64,000 bases of DNA from Rhynchopus euleeides (Eukaryota; Euglenozoa; Diplonemea; Diplonemida; Diplonemidae). This document shows positions 1-9,737 of this stretch, in pieces (position 1 is the first letter of the stretch; each line of letters starts with the position of its first letter). The position numbers and the translations under genes are program-made. Where the stretch lies: assembly GCA_963210315.1 (NCBI GenBank), contig OY723237.1, positions 3,348,001-3,412,000 on the forward strand, written 5' to 3'. Below the pieces are notes generated by a model. That model worked only from the letters and a program-made list of their open reading frames with translations. It ran no database searches and was not told the origin of the DNA.

Positions 1-1556
1 GTTGCGCTCCTGTTGCACCCTTTTTCGTTTTCTCTGCGGTTAGCACATCCAGCAGCACCTCTCTGGCGGCAGCGCCCCCGAGCGTGGGCTTGCACTTAGG
101 AAAGGGGGCGGGGAGGATGCAGATTTGCTTCGGTCGGCGGAAGGCGGCGAGGTCGAGGTCGACGAAGAGCGGGCAGTGCGTGGGGATGCCGTATTCGCCC
201 TTTTCTGCCACCTCGACGGAGCGCAAGGCCGGCGCCGCGCAGGGGTTCAGCAGGCAGATGTCCAGTCTGGTGCCTTCCTTCGATGCCCAGCAGGTGTTCC
301 GAACTTCCTGCTGCTTCAGCTCTGCGTATGAGACCGCCGCATCGGTCCAACCACCCACCCGGCACGCCTGGGATAGGACGGCACTGGTCTCCGGGTTGGT
401 GTTGAGGTCCCCCAGCAGCAACACGGGCACCTGCCCCAGGCCGGCTGCGAGGTCCAGCGCCTCCTGCAGGAGGGTCTCCCGCTGCACTCGCACCTCCATC
501 CCAGAGTGACCATAAACGCACAGGATGTGGAGCGCTGTCTTGCCGTTACTGGTTGCGAGCACCACGTGTACCAGGCGGGTACTGTCGTGCAGCTTCTTTT
601 CCAGCTTGGTCTTCGGTTGCACCACTTGCGCTACCAGGCCCTCTTTTGCCATGACTGCCACTCCTCCGGGTCGGGTCTGCTCGTAGCCATTGGCCCCCTT
701 GACTTTGGGCATGCCCTTACCCCAGTGCATGGACCAGCCGTGGGCCGCGAAGTAGCTGCTGAGCGTGCCCTTGCTGGGGTCCGGGACACGCGTTTCTTGC
801 AGGGCCACAACGTCTGCCTTCAGGTCCGCCACATCACACAAGTGGGTTGACAGCGACGTGACGTTGGCTGACGCCACCCTGAGTACCCCAGGAGACGCTG
901 GCCGCGGCGCGGGGCGTCGCGGCGGCGGCCTGGGAGCAGGGCCGCGTATCGGGGAGATTGTGGTAGCGGCGGTTGCGGTTGGAGCTACAGGAGGAGGAGT
1001 GGGAGTCGCGGTGGGGAGTTTCCATCTGTTTGTCGTGGAGGCTGCTAACTCCCTGGCTAGCGTGAGGGGGATGCGCAGCACGTCGTAGTGGAAGGGCCTC
1101 CACGTGAGGCATATCACTTTGTCGCCTGACCCGACGCGCCCCAGGTGCAGCCTATCCGTAGTGCCGAGGACCCACACCTGGGCCCCCAACACCTCAGCCG
1201 CTACCCTGAGTGTAGCCCCGTCCCCGTAGACCCCGCTCTGTGCCTGCGCCGCGATGTAGTCGTCGTAGGACGGGGGTGCCCGGGGGTCATCTATATCGGG
1301 CGCGTAGGTTGCTCGCCTCTCGGCGTCCTGTCCCAGGGCTTCGACTACAGCTGCTCTGAGAGAGGCCGCCGTCCATCCCGCACATTGCACCGCGAGGCCG
1401 GTGTATTGGCAGTTGCCGTCTTTTGCCACCGCCTCACGCACTGCCAGCAGTCGTTGCGCCATCTCTGCCAGCCATCGGTCGTCCTGCTCTACTGAGGAGG
1501 GGGAGTACTCCTGTCCCCCTCCTCCCCGGAGCCCCCGGGGTTCTCCTGCCCCAGGG
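1..1556 (-). CDS. Retrotransposon ORF2, N-terminal part (OTU protease plus endonuclease), partial at window edge
   Basis: The frame reads from about 1556 down to base 1 without a stop in what I translated, and it matches the N-terminal ~500 residues of the complete ORF2 at 3894-9737. An OTU-type cysteine protease motif Lys-Asp-Gly-Asn-Cys-Gln-Tyr is encoded near 1403-1425. The matching His-Tyr-Asp-Val-Leu-Arg motif lies near 1080-1100. After a Pro-rich linker comes an APE-type endonuclease with a Leu-Gln-Glu-Thr-Arg motif near 800 and Gly-Asp-Leu-Asn-Thr-Asn near 400. No ATG stands at the point where similarity begins. The first in-frame ATG, near 1462, lies just before the OTU motif, so either translation starts there or the frame is reached by re-initiation or frameshifting from ORF1. 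The reverse transcriptase would lie outside the window. Confidence 0.85.
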
Positions 1557-1780
1557 GCGTGGCTTCTATGCACTCTCGCTCTATCTAAAGGCCCCGCAGA
1601 GGTTACTCCTGTCCCTGCGGGTTTTGGTTCTCTATGGGGGGGTTGTGGGGAGGGTTCGCCGGCGGCGAGAGGGTGCTGCGCCACGGGCGCTCCCCCTATC
1701 CCCTGGTCGGCGCCCCCGCCGGGGGAACCGGAAGCCTTAGGGTGTAGGCCGGGTCCCCCCTTGAGGGGGCGCCTCACCCC

Positions 1781-3817
1781 CTAGTAGGGGGTGTAGCGCT
1801 TAGCCCCCCTCCACAGTAGGGGTGCCTTGCCGTTCTTGCCCGCGCCCTTTCCCGCCACTCGGGGTGTGTCGGTGACGTCCTGATCAGCTGCCGCGTCCCC
1901 TTGTCCGGCCTCGGCCCCTTTGTTCCCGGGCGCGGGTTGCTGAGGGGGGGGTAGCTGCTCGGACGCCGGGGGCTGCCCTTCGCCTCCGCATCCAGGGTCA
2001 GGCTGCTGCTGCTGCGGTGCGGGCACGGGTGTATCCCCGGGCGCAGGGGCGGCTGCGGGCGCTGCGGAGGTGGCGGTGGTGGTGTTGTTGTTGCTATCAG
2101 ACGCGGGGGGTTCGAGGTCAGCGTTGGCTGTGGGGGCAGGTTGGTCAGCCCCTGCCGGTGGTGGCGCGATTGCCGTTTTGGTCTGGGCCGGCTCCGCTGT
2201 TGCCGCCACTGGGGGGGGTGGCGCCGTTGTTGCTGTTGTTGTTGCTGCCGTTGCCGTAGCATGGCGCAGCGCCTCCCTCACCTGCACATCCTCGCGGATG
2301 ACCTCTTGCAGGGTCGCCGAGGCCCTCTCCCGTTCCCTGGAGGTGTCCCTGCCCTCGCGGTTGCGGGCCCGCCGCGGGGAGCGGCACCGGCTCCTGCGCT
2401 GCTCACCTGGCCTCCCCCGGGCGGGCTGGGCATGGTAGTGGTGGTGGAGCTCGGCGAGGTGCGCCCTCGTCTCCTCCGCGACTGCCCGCTGTGATTCAGC
2501 GAGCTCGGCGCGCATCCCCTCCAGCTGCCGCCGCCCGTCTGCCACCATTGCCTGCTGGGCGTCATTGCCCACGCGCTGCCTGCCCAGCTCCTCCCGGAGC
2601 TCGCCCAGCTGCTGCTCGCTCGCAGCCCGCAGGCCGTCCGCAGTCGCCTGCGCTGTCGCCTGCACGTCGGCGAGGGCGGCTGTCAGGCGCGCGTCCGCCT
2701 GGGCTTGGCTGAGGCGCCCCTCCTCGGCGACGGCGGCCAACCGCGACAGCAGCTCCACCCCTTGCTGTTGCTGCTCACCTAGCGCGGCCGTGATGCGGGC
2801 GACCTCCGCCTGTCCCGCGCTGCTCACCCGCTTCTGTTCGTCCTTGAAGGACTTGAACTCCTTGCGGAGGCCGCTCATGCCCGTCTGCAGGGACTTCGCC
2901 TGGAGCTGGGGCAGTGCCTGCTGCGCCTCCCCCACGCTCCCCTGCAGCCCCAGCATCGCTTCCCGGGCCCCCTGCACCTCCGCGAGCAGGGCGTGGCGGT
3001 GCTCCTCGCTCTGGTCGTGGCGGGTGGTGTGCTGCTGCAGCTGCTCCCGCACTGCCCGAAGGCTCGCCTCCAGCGTCGCCGCCCTCCCGCCGAGGGCCTC
3101 ACCCCTGCGGCGCTCTTCCCCGAGGCCGCTCTCCGCGTCCTTGCGCAGGCCAACAAGCAGGCCGCGCAGCTCCCCGTGCACTCGGGCGTGCTCCACGCCC
3201 TGCCCCTCCAGCTGCGCCTTCAGCTCGCGCACAGCCTTCGGTGTGCCAGGCTGGGGGGGAGTCGCGGCGGGACGCTCCTGGAGGTCGTCCAGCTGGCGCT
3301 GCTGGGCTGCCAGGCGCTGCAGGAGCTCATCCTGCCGGGCCTGCTGCTCCCCGAGCTGCTGCTGGAGTCGCCGTACCTCGGCGCGCTCCCCCTGCGCGGC
3401 TGCCTTCTGCTCCCCAAGCTCCTGTTGAAGTCGCCGCACTTCGGCGCGCTCCCCTTGCGTGGCCGCCTGCTGGTGGCCTTGTTGTGTAGCGAGTTGTTGC
3501 TCAAGGCGCTGTCGCTGCTGGTCCTGCTGCCTCTGCTGCTCCTTGAGCAGATCGTGCAGGCGCTGCACCTCCTGCTGCAGCGCGGGTACGCCGTCCTGCG
3601 TGGCGCCGGCGCCAGGGTCGGCTGCGGTGGCGGCGGCGGTGGTTGCGGCGGGGTCGTGGCCGAGGGCCACGAGGCGGCGGCCCAGACGCTCCAGGTCCTT
3701 CTGGAGCCGCTCCACACGCTGGCGGGCCTGCTGCGCGTGCTGCTGCGCGGCCGCCGCGGCGCCACCCCCGCGTCCGGTCTTCCCCAGGTGCGTCCTGGAC
3801 TTGGCGGCCCGGCCCGC
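1781..3817 (-). CDS. Retrotransposon ORF1 (coiled-coil protein), 5'-truncated
   Basis: The frame encodes a long Gln/Glu/Arg/Leu-rich coiled coil of about 450 residues, then a Pro/Ala/Thr-rich low-complexity region and a basic tail ending in Arg-Tyr-Thr-Pro-Tyr. It is colinear with the C-terminal four fifths of the ORF1 at 10020-12539, which ends in a similar Leu-Thr-Pro-Tyr motif. An ATG exists at 3872-3874, but the ~19 codons between it and 3817 read through a (CA)n tract and what looks like the 3' tail of the neighbouring element, so I do not treat it as the native start. In non-LTR elements ORF1 proteins usually bind element RNA and form multimers. The coiled coil fits that, but I see no RRM or zinc knuckle here. 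Confidence 0.75.
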   Translation of the reverse strand, partial: AGRAAKSRTHLGKTGRGGGAAAAAQQHAQQARQRVERLQKDLERLGRRLVALGHDPAATTAAATAADPGAGATQDGVPALQQEVQRLHDLLKEQQRQQDQQRQRLEQQLATQQGHQQAATQGERAEVRRLQQELGEQKAAAQGERAEVRRLQQQLGEQQARQDELLQRLAAQQRQLDDLQERPAATPPQPGTPKAVRELKAQLEGQGVEHARVHGELRGLLVGLRKDAESGLGEERRRGEALGGRAATLEASLRAVREQLQQHTTRHDQSEEHRHALLAEVQGAREAMLGLQGSVGEAQQALPQLQAKSLQTGMSGLRKEFKSFKDEQKRVSSAGQAEVARITAALGEQQQQGVELLSRLAAVAEEGRLSQAQADARLTAALADVQATAQATADGLRAASEQQLGELREELGRQRVGNDAQQAMVADGRRQLEGMRAELAESQRAVAEETRAHLAELHHHYHAQPARGRPGEQRRSRCRSPRRARNREGRDTSRERERASATLQEVIREDVQVREALRHATATAATTTATTAPPPPVAATAEPAQTKTAIAPPPAGADQPAPTANADLEPPASDSNNNTTTATSAAPAAAPAPGDTPVPAPQQQQPDPGCGGEGQPPASEQLPPPQQPAPGNKGAEAGQGDAAADQDVTDTPRVAGKGAGKNGKAPLLWRGAKRYTPY

Positions 3818-3818
3818 T

Positions 3819-3835
3819 GTGTGTGTGTGTGTGTG
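3819..3835. repeat. (GT)n microsatellite at the junction of the two retrotransposon copies
   Basis: About eight GT units (CA on the retroelement strand) lie exactly between the short 3' untranslated tail of the upstream copy (3836-3893) and the truncated 5' end of the downstream copy. A similar run stands upstream of ORF1 of the complete copy at 12567-12581. The position suggests a microsatellite 3' tail or a preferred (CA)n target. Confidence 0.8.
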
Positions 3836-3893
3836 GTGACCACGTTTTGTGTGGGGAGATCCTGCGCGGATCATTGCCCACCCCCGCCCATTT

Positions 3894-6800
3894 CTACGTC
3901 ACAGCGGAGGCCCCACTCGGGTTAGAGTGTGGGGCCAACTCAGTGCCACTCCGGGGAGGAGGGCGTGCAGCATAGCCGGCGTGGTGTGCTTGGCAGCAAT
4001 GTGGTAGTGTTTTGCCATCGCTGTAGCAGTCACCGCATCGGTCCATGCTGTGGCGTTTGCAGAAGCCCATAGTGACCGGGAGCCCGTCCCCCTCCTTGTG
4101 GTGGTTGCGGCAGCACACCTCCTCCGGGAGGCGCCGCTTCTGGCATGCCGAGCAACGGGGCTTCCAATGCAACTTGCAGGCAAGCACCTTTGCGTTCCTC
4201 CTGGCACCAGGGGGAGCAGTTCGGGGGGCAGCGCCCCTCCGCTCCCATGGGCGCCCTACCCGGCTGTTGGCCTGCCGACCACGCGCCGCCCACTGCTGGG
4301 CCGATTGCTGCCAACCCTCAGGGTAGTGCGGCTGCGGAGCGAAGGTAGCGGCCCACGCCATTCCGCGATCATGGAACACTGTATCCGTCCGGCTGGGGGC
4401 TGGCACAGCCAGGTGCGCTTGGAGGCTGCGCATCACCGACTCAGTGGCAGGGTTCAGCTGGGCCCTCCTCGACAGGCCCGCCGCCACAGATCCACCGATC
4501 GCCGTGAGGACTGTTGAGTTGGCAGCATGGCCGCAATGCCAGGGCCCAGTGCCTACTTTCGTCACCATGCTGCAGAGCCCCTTCAGCGAGGCAGCCTTCC
4601 CCAGGATACTGCTCTGGAACACCGTGAGGTCCTGCTGGAGCTGCTGCCGTGAGGCCCCCAGCCTTTCAGCCTCGTCCATCGCGGCGTTACTGAGGGCATC
4701 AGCATCTGTGTTGGATTCCCTCTTCACATGCTCGTATGTGAGAGTGAACCTCGGTTGGAGGTCCGCAGCTAGCCGGGACGTGCTGAGGAACAGAGGACGG
4801 AGGGCGGCATCCCGGCACAATGAGTCCCCTTGGAGCTGGCGCAGCACCACCTGGGAGTCGCCCCGCACTGTGACTGGGCCCTCAGGGGCATCACCCCTCT
4901 CGAGGAGGCGCAGACCTGCACGGAGCGCCTCGTACTCAGCAATGTTGTTGCTACGCACGTTCAGCAGCGGGAGTACTTTCTCTGAAACCTTGCAACCGTC
5001 TTGGTATAGCACCGCCCCTGCCCCCGCCACGGCGAAGGGGGTGCCATTGTCGCGCGCACCACCGTCAAAGTACAGGGTGAGCCCTGGGGCTGTGTCTGCA
5101 GGGATGCGCGAGCGGGCCTCCCTCGCGCCCTTCCTATTCGGGTCCACGTGGGCGGGGGGGCGGATGCGGCGCGTCACGGTGTCTGGGAGGGTAAGGCCAG
5201 TTGATAGCTCGAAGTCCACGGCCAGCTCCATCAGGGTCACAGTATGCTCACTCCCCTGCGGTCCCCACTTTAGGCCCCTTAGCCAGTCGCAGAGGGCCAC
5301 CCACATGCCTGGGGGCCGCTTGCCCCACGTCTGCTTGACTTCGGAAGGCGCCAGTGCAGGGATGGAGGCACTCTCGGGGTTAGGGGTGCTCCACTCCCAG
5401 GGGTAGACGGTAGTACGGTGATGGCGCACAGAGCGGTCGAGCAGCCCGTCCTTCTCCTGTCGCGCCGCCAGGACTGCGATGAAGTAGCGGTGGAGCTGTG
5501 CCACGGTGGTGATCCTGTCCGCAAAGGACATGGGCAGCGGCTGCTCGTTCTCCGGGACGCTGTATCTGTAAATGGGCGCCACCCCGCACTGGGCCAGGCA
5601 TGCCGGCCAGGCCGTCCGGTCCCTCGCTGCTATGGGGTGCTTCTGGCGGACTGGCTCCCATGCCGCGCAGTCCCACCACAGGTGTGATACCGTCTCCGGG
5701 GTCCCAGATGTGCAGTATCGGCACACCTCCCCCAGACCTGTGCGCCCACGAGCAGGCACCGCCCCTGCAACAACGGAGCGGAGGAGGCCTCGCTGGTACC
5801 CCGTGATTGCAGCGCCCTCTCCCTCCAGGACGCAACGTGTCACCCTCCCGTCAATGCCGTGCTCTGCTCCTTGGAAGTCGTCTCTGCGTTCGGCCAGCTT
5901 CTTCGCCGTTGCGTTACGCAGGGATTGGCGGAGGTCGTGTGCAAAGATAGCCCAGGCGCTCGGTGTTGCAGCAACAGGGTCGAAGGTGACATCGCGACCA
6001 GCTTCGTCAGTGTAAGCCAGGGTGGTCGCAGCACTCCAGCGCCATTCAATCCCCTGCAGGGCGGCCCAGAAAAGCGCGAAGGGGCCTGTCCCCTCAAGCC
6101 TCTCTCTACTCCCCCAGGCTGCCTCGGACAGCACCCTGCTGTGACTCCACTTTTTGATCTGCTTGGCCCATGTGGTGATCTGCCGGTAGGGGGGGGCGAC
6201 AGCGGGGTCCACCCGGTGCGCCTGATGGAGGACACACAGCACAATCTCCTGTGCTCTGCGAGGTGGGCCAGACCAGAGCGCGGCGACGAAGAGGCCCCTC
6301 CATCGCCTGATGTCCTTGCTGTCCCAACGAGTTACGAGGGCATCGTAATATAGTCGAGCCCCTGCCGTCATCGCCGCCGCCTGCCCTTTCCATTGCACCG
6401 GCAGGGGCAGCGCTGAGGTTCTGCGGAGGTTCTGCTGCGCACCTTCCTTCCGGCGGGCGATGCGCTCGGACTGGGGCGCTGTGCGCCCTTCCCTGATCAG
6501 GCGCGCGTGTAGCATGGCCCCGAGACAGTCGAAGCTGTTGCGCTGCCGGAGGGGAGTGGCCTCGCCATCCCTTGCCCGGTACATAATCCGGAGCGGCCCG
6601 GGGGATGTCGAGAAAACGTGAGACTTGATTTCTGCACAAATAGCCATCCCGGTGTCGTGGGAGAAACCCGCAGAGTCGTCTACAACGTCTTGCAGGATCT
6701 CCGGGCTGGGGGCTGTGGCGTATACGTCGTCAACGAAAGACAGCGCCCTTGTGTCCTGCCGGTGCTCGACCATCCTCATCCACACACCCACCAGCACGTT

Positions 6801-9737
6801 AATCAGCACGACACTGATGGGGCAACCCTGCATGATGCCGTTAGTTGGCAGGAAGCCTTCCCCGATGGTGCCGCTCGCCCGGAAGTGCCGCTGCATCGTC
6901 CTGTACGCTGCTCGCAGGGTGCGCAGGACACGGGCGTCGAAACCGAGCTCCGCAGCCAGGCGGAAGGTGAGGTCGATTGGCACCGTGTCGAAGCACTTCT
7001 TGAAGTCGAGGGCGACTCCGTGCAGCGGTCGCCCTGTGAGGTGGGCTTCTTCAATACGTGCCGCCAGGTGCCAGATGAGGTCCTCCGCACCGTGGCCAGG
7101 CCGGCAGCCGTGCAGGTCTTCGGGCGCGATGATCTCCAACCACTTCAGTGCCGGTTTCACCCGGATAGCTGCCCACACTCTGTACAGCACGGGGGTGATA
7201 CTGATGGGGCGCTGCGACAGTGGCTCTCCTGAGCTGCCAGGCTTGGGGATGAGGCAGATCATGGCGTGCATCAGCTGCTCCGGCCACTCGCCCGACCGTT
7301 CAACTTCGTTGAACACCTCCGCGAAGAGCCTGAGGAGTTCGTGCGGGAGTTGTCTCAGTTCGTGGACCCGCCAACCGTGCAGGCCCGGCGAGGTGGACGT
7401 GGACATCTTGGCCAAGGCCTTCCCAACGTCTTCTGCCGTGATGGTCTTGCACTCCATGTCAGCCACCTCGGGGAGAAAGCGGAGGTACTTTTGGCGGAAG
7501 GTGTCCCACCGGGGCTCTGGCGTCGTTGCGTACTTACGGAAGTACCCTCCCCACGCCGTGTCGCTCCTCAGCAGCTCGTCCGCCTCCTTGGGGCAGGCCG
7601 TGAAAGAGCCGTCTTCGCGCCGCATGAAGGTGGCTGGAGCGCAGAAGCGATCTGCGAGGTACGCGAACACCTGCCCTGCCTCGTATGTCCAAGCTTTCTG
7701 CATCCTCGCCTTCCACGTGCGGATCCTCGCGTCGCGGAGCCTGTCGAACATGCCCCTCTGCGACCCCTCCAAGGCAATGAGGGCCTGCTCCAGGATCTCC
7801 AGGTCCGGCAACTGCGAGGTTGTGTTCGTCAGCGCTGCTTGCAGCCCCTGGGGGAGGCCCCCCTCCCTCAGGCGTTTCTTTGCGGCGTTCCAGGCGTGCT
7901 TCTCCCCATTCGTGAGGCCGTACGGTGCATCGGCTTGCAGTCGCTTGAGACCCTCTTGGACGAGGCATCGGAGGTTCCCCAACAGTCCGTCCTTCGCCCG
8001 GGTGTTCGTGTCACCGGCCCCCCGTGCAGAGGCGGGGTGGTGCTTGGTGGCCGCCCGCGACCACTGCATGTGGTAGCCCTCCGCTCTGCCTGTGTAGGCC
8101 GCTTCCTGCCTCTCCAGGTGGCCTACATGGACACGCTTTAGGAAACGCTCGCCGCAGGTGGAGGCTCGGTGGAGGAGCTGCGCGGCCGTTGCTCCGTGGC
8201 GCAGTTCCCCCTCTGCAAGCACGTCCTGCATTATCCCTCTCGCCGCAGCGTCTCCCAGCTTGGGCTTACCCGCAGGGAAAGGGGTGGGAAGAATGCAGAT
8301 CTTTTTGGGGCGGCGGAAGGCAGTGAGGTCTAGGTCTACAAAAAGCGGGCAGTGCGTGGGTATGTCGTAGTCCCCCCGCTTCGCCACCTCAACGCGACGC
8401 AGGGCCGGCGCTGCGCAGGAGTTCATCAGGCAGATGTCCAGCCGAGTGCCGTTCTCCGACGCCCAGCACGTGTTCTGCACGCTCTGTTGTGCGAGCTCCG
8501 CATGCGTCGTCGCCACGTCGACCCAGCCGCCCACCCGGCACGCCTGGGACAGCGTGGCGCTGGTTTCCGGGTTGGTGTTGAGGTCCCCCATCAGTAGCAC
8601 GGGCACCTGCCCCAACCCAGCTGCGAGGTCGAGCGTCTCTTGCAGGAGGGCTTCCCGCTGCTCACCCACTTCGGTCCCCGAGTGGCCGTACACGCTCAGG
8701 ATATGAAGCGCCGTTTTCCCGTCTCCAATCGCTAGCACTACGTGCACCATGCGGGTACTGTCGTACAACTTCTGCTCCTGCGCGGTCTTCGGCTGCACCA
8801 CTTGCGCGACAAGGCCCTCCTTCGCCATGACAGCCACACCTCCGGGCCTTGTTTGTTCGCGGCCGTTCGCGCCTGCGACCCTGGGCATGCCCTTGCCCCA
8901 GTGCATAGCCCAGCCGTGGGCTGCGAAGTAGCCGTTGTGCGTGCCCTTGCTCGGGTCCGGGACTCGGGTTTCCTGCAGGGCCACAACATCCGCCTTCAGG
9001 CCCGCCACGTCGCCTAGGTGCGTCTGCAGTGACGTTACGTTCGCTGTCGCCAGCCTGATCACTCCCGGTGTTGTTAGTTGATATGCAGGATGCCGCAATC
9101 GCCGCGGGGGCGGTGACGCTGTGGACCCCTGGACGGGCGTAGGCACTCGCGTCCCGTCCGCTGTGGCCGGGGTGGGCATAGGAAGGGCTGCAGGGATGTC
9201 CCACTGGTTCGTCGGCGTCACAGCTAGCTCCCGGGCCAGGCTAAGGGGGAAACGGAGCACATCGTAGTGGAAGGGCCTCCACGTAAGGCCCAGCACCTTG
9301 GCTCCCTCCCCACACCGGGTCATGCATTGCTTGCTGTTGGAGGCGAGCAGCCACACCTGGGCATCCAGAATTTCTGCCGCAACCCGGAGGGTAGCCGCGT
9401 CTCCGTATGTCCCCGGGCGCGTCTGCTTCTCGACGTAGTCGTCGTAGGATGTAGGGGCCTGCGGGTCATCGTGGTCGGGCACGTACGAGGCCCTGCGCTC
9501 TGCGTTTTGCCGCATGGACGACGCCACCGCTGCACGCAACCCGCCTGCTGTCCACTCCGCGCACTGCTCTGCAAGGCCGGCGTACTGGCAGTTGCCGTCC
9601 TTCGGCACTGGTACCCGGAGCGCCATCAGTCTCCTTGCAGCATGCGTCAACCACTGCTCGTCTTGCTCTATGGTGGAGGGGGAGTACTCCTGTCCCCCCC
9701 CACGGAGGCGCCGGGGTTCTCCTGCCCCTGTCGCCAA
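3894..9737 (-). CDS. Retrotransposon polyprotein: OTU protease, APE endonuclease, reverse transcriptase, RNase H, Cys/His-rich tail
   Basis: Domains in order (residues counted from 9737). OTU-like cysteine protease at about 36-170, with Asp47-Gly-Asn-Cys50 and a likely catalytic His157 in His-Tyr-Asp-Val. A Pro/Thr linker. APE-type endonuclease at about 225-475, with Asn233, Glu256 in Leu-Gln-Glu-Thr, and Gly-Asp-Leu-Asn near 382. Reverse transcriptase at about 780-1080, whose catalytic box is Phe-Val-Asp-Asp near 997 in place of the usual Tyr/Phe-Ala-Asp-Asp. A C-x2-C...H-x4-C knuckle near 1350. RNase H at about 1545-1690 (Tyr-Phe-Asp-Gly-Gly, then Asn-Ile-Ala-Glu-Tyr-Glu-Ala and a Gly-Asp-Ser). 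A dense Cys/His cluster at about 1850-1925. The stop is TAG. Codon 9737 is TTG, not ATG. The first in-frame ATG is about 37 codons further in, just before the OTU motif, so the start is uncertain. The protein would make and integrate element cDNA. The role of the OTU domain (deubiquitination or self-cleavage) is inference. Confidence 0.9.
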   Translation of the reverse strand: MATGAGEPRRLRGGGQEYSPSTIEQDEQWLTHAARRLMALRVPVPKDGNCQYAGLAEQCAEWTAGGLRAAVASSMRQNAERRASYVPDHDDPQAPTSYDDYVEKQTRPGTYGDAATLRVAAEILDAQVWLLASNSKQCMTRCGEGAKVLGLTWRPFHYDVLRFPLSLARELAVTPTNQWDIPAALPMPTPATADGTRVPTPVQGSTASPPPRRLRHPAYQLTTPGVIRLATANVTSLQTHLGDVAGLKADVVALQETRVPDPSKGTHNGYFAAHGWAMHWGKGMPRVAGANGREQTRPGGVAVMAKEGLVAQVVQPKTAQEQKLYDSTRMVHVVLAIGDGKTALHILSVYGHSGTEVGEQREALLQETLDLAAGLGQVPVLLMGDLNTNPETSATLSQACRVGGWVDVATTHAELAQQSVQNTCWASENGTRLDICLMNSCAAPALRRVEVAKRGDYDIPTHCPLFVDLDLTAFRRPKKICILPTPFPAGKPKLGDAAARGIMQDVLAEGELRHGATAAQLLHRASTCGERFLKRVHVGHLERQEAAYTGRAEGYHMQWSRAATKHHPASARGAGDTNTRAKDGLLGNLRCLVQEGLKRLQADAPYGLTNGEKHAWNAAKKRLREGGLPQGLQAALTNTTSQLPDLEILEQALIALEGSQRGMFDRLRDARIRTWKARMQKAWTYEAGQVFAYLADRFCAPATFMRREDGSFTACPKEADELLRSDTAWGGYFRKYATTPEPRWDTFRQKYLRFLPEVADMECKTITAEDVGKALAKMSTSTSPGLHGWRVHELRQLPHELLRLFAEVFNEVERSGEWPEQLMHAMICLIPKPGSSGEPLSQRPISITPVLYRVWAAIRVKPALKWLEIIAPEDLHGCRPGHGAEDLIWHLAARIEEAHLTGRPLHGVALDFKKCFDTVPIDLTFRLAAELGFDARVLRTLRAAYRTMQRHFRASGTIGEGFLPTNGIMQGCPISVVLINVLVGVWMRMVEHRQDTRALSFVDDVYATAPSPEILQDVVDDSAGFSHDTGMAICAEIKSHVFSTSPGPLRIMYRARDGEATPLRQRNSFDCLGAMLHARLIREGRTAPQSERIARRKEGAQQNLRRTSALPLPVQWKGQAAAMTAGARLYYDALVTRWDSKDIRRWRGLFVAALWSGPPRRAQEIVLCVLHQAHRVDPAVAPPYRQITTWAKQIKKWSHSRVLSEAAWGSRERLEGTGPFALFWAALQGIEWRWSAATTLAYTDEAGRDVTFDPVAATPSAWAIFAHDLRQSLRNATAKKLAERRDDFQGAEHGIDGRVTRCVLEGEGAAITGYQRGLLRSVVAGAVPARGRTGLGEVCRYCTSGTPETVSHLWWDCAAWEPVRQKHPIAARDRTAWPACLAQCGVAPIYRYSVPENEQPLPMSFADRITTVAQLHRYFIAVLAARQEKDGLLDRSVRHHRTTVYPWEWSTPNPESASIPALAPSEVKQTWGKRPPGMWVALCDWLRGLKWGPQGSEHTVTLMELAVDFELSTGLTLPDTVTRRIRPPAHVDPNRKGAREARSRIPADTAPGLTLYFDGGARDNGTPFAVAGAGAVLYQDGCKVSEKVLPLLNVRSNNIAEYEALRAGLRLLERGDAPEGPVTVRGDSQVVLRQLQGDSLCRDAALRPLFLSTSRLAADLQPRFTLTYEHVKRESNTDADALSNAAMDEAERLGASRQQLQQDLTVFQSSILGKAASLKGLCSMVTKVGTGPWHCGHAANSTVLTAIGGSVAAGLSRRAQLNPATESVMRSLQAHLAVPAPSRTDTVFHDRGMAWAATFAPQPHYPEGWQQSAQQWAARGRQANSRVGRPWERRGAAPRTAPPGARRNAKVLACKLHWKPRCSACQKRRLPEEVCCRNHHKEGDGLPVTMGFCKRHSMDRCGDCYSDGKTLPHCCQAHHAGYAARPPPRSGTELAPHSNPSGASAVT

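Larger units (their letters stand above)
1..3817 (-). mobile_element. 5'-truncated copy of the OTU/LINE-type non-LTR retrotransposon, continuing off the left edge
   Basis: This is a second copy of the family seen complete at 3836-12566, in the same orientation. Its similarity to the other copy begins inside ORF1, at about codon 147 of the full-length ORF1 (the Ala-Gly-Arg-Ser/Ala-Ala-Lys-Ser stretch). Everything upstream is missing, which is the usual result of incomplete target-primed reverse transcription. A (GT)n run (CA on the element strand) abuts this 5' end. The copy reads ORF1 (3817 to 1781), a spacer of about 220 bases, then ORF2, which leaves the window at base 1 within the endonuclease domain. 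I saw no stops in the stretches I translated. Confidence 0.85.

Noticed and set aside
2070..3925. Several long + strand frames (Leu/Ala/Cys-rich)
   Set aside because: They are opposite-strand shadows of the coiled-coil ORF1; GC-rich coiled-coil DNA keeps the antisense frames open.
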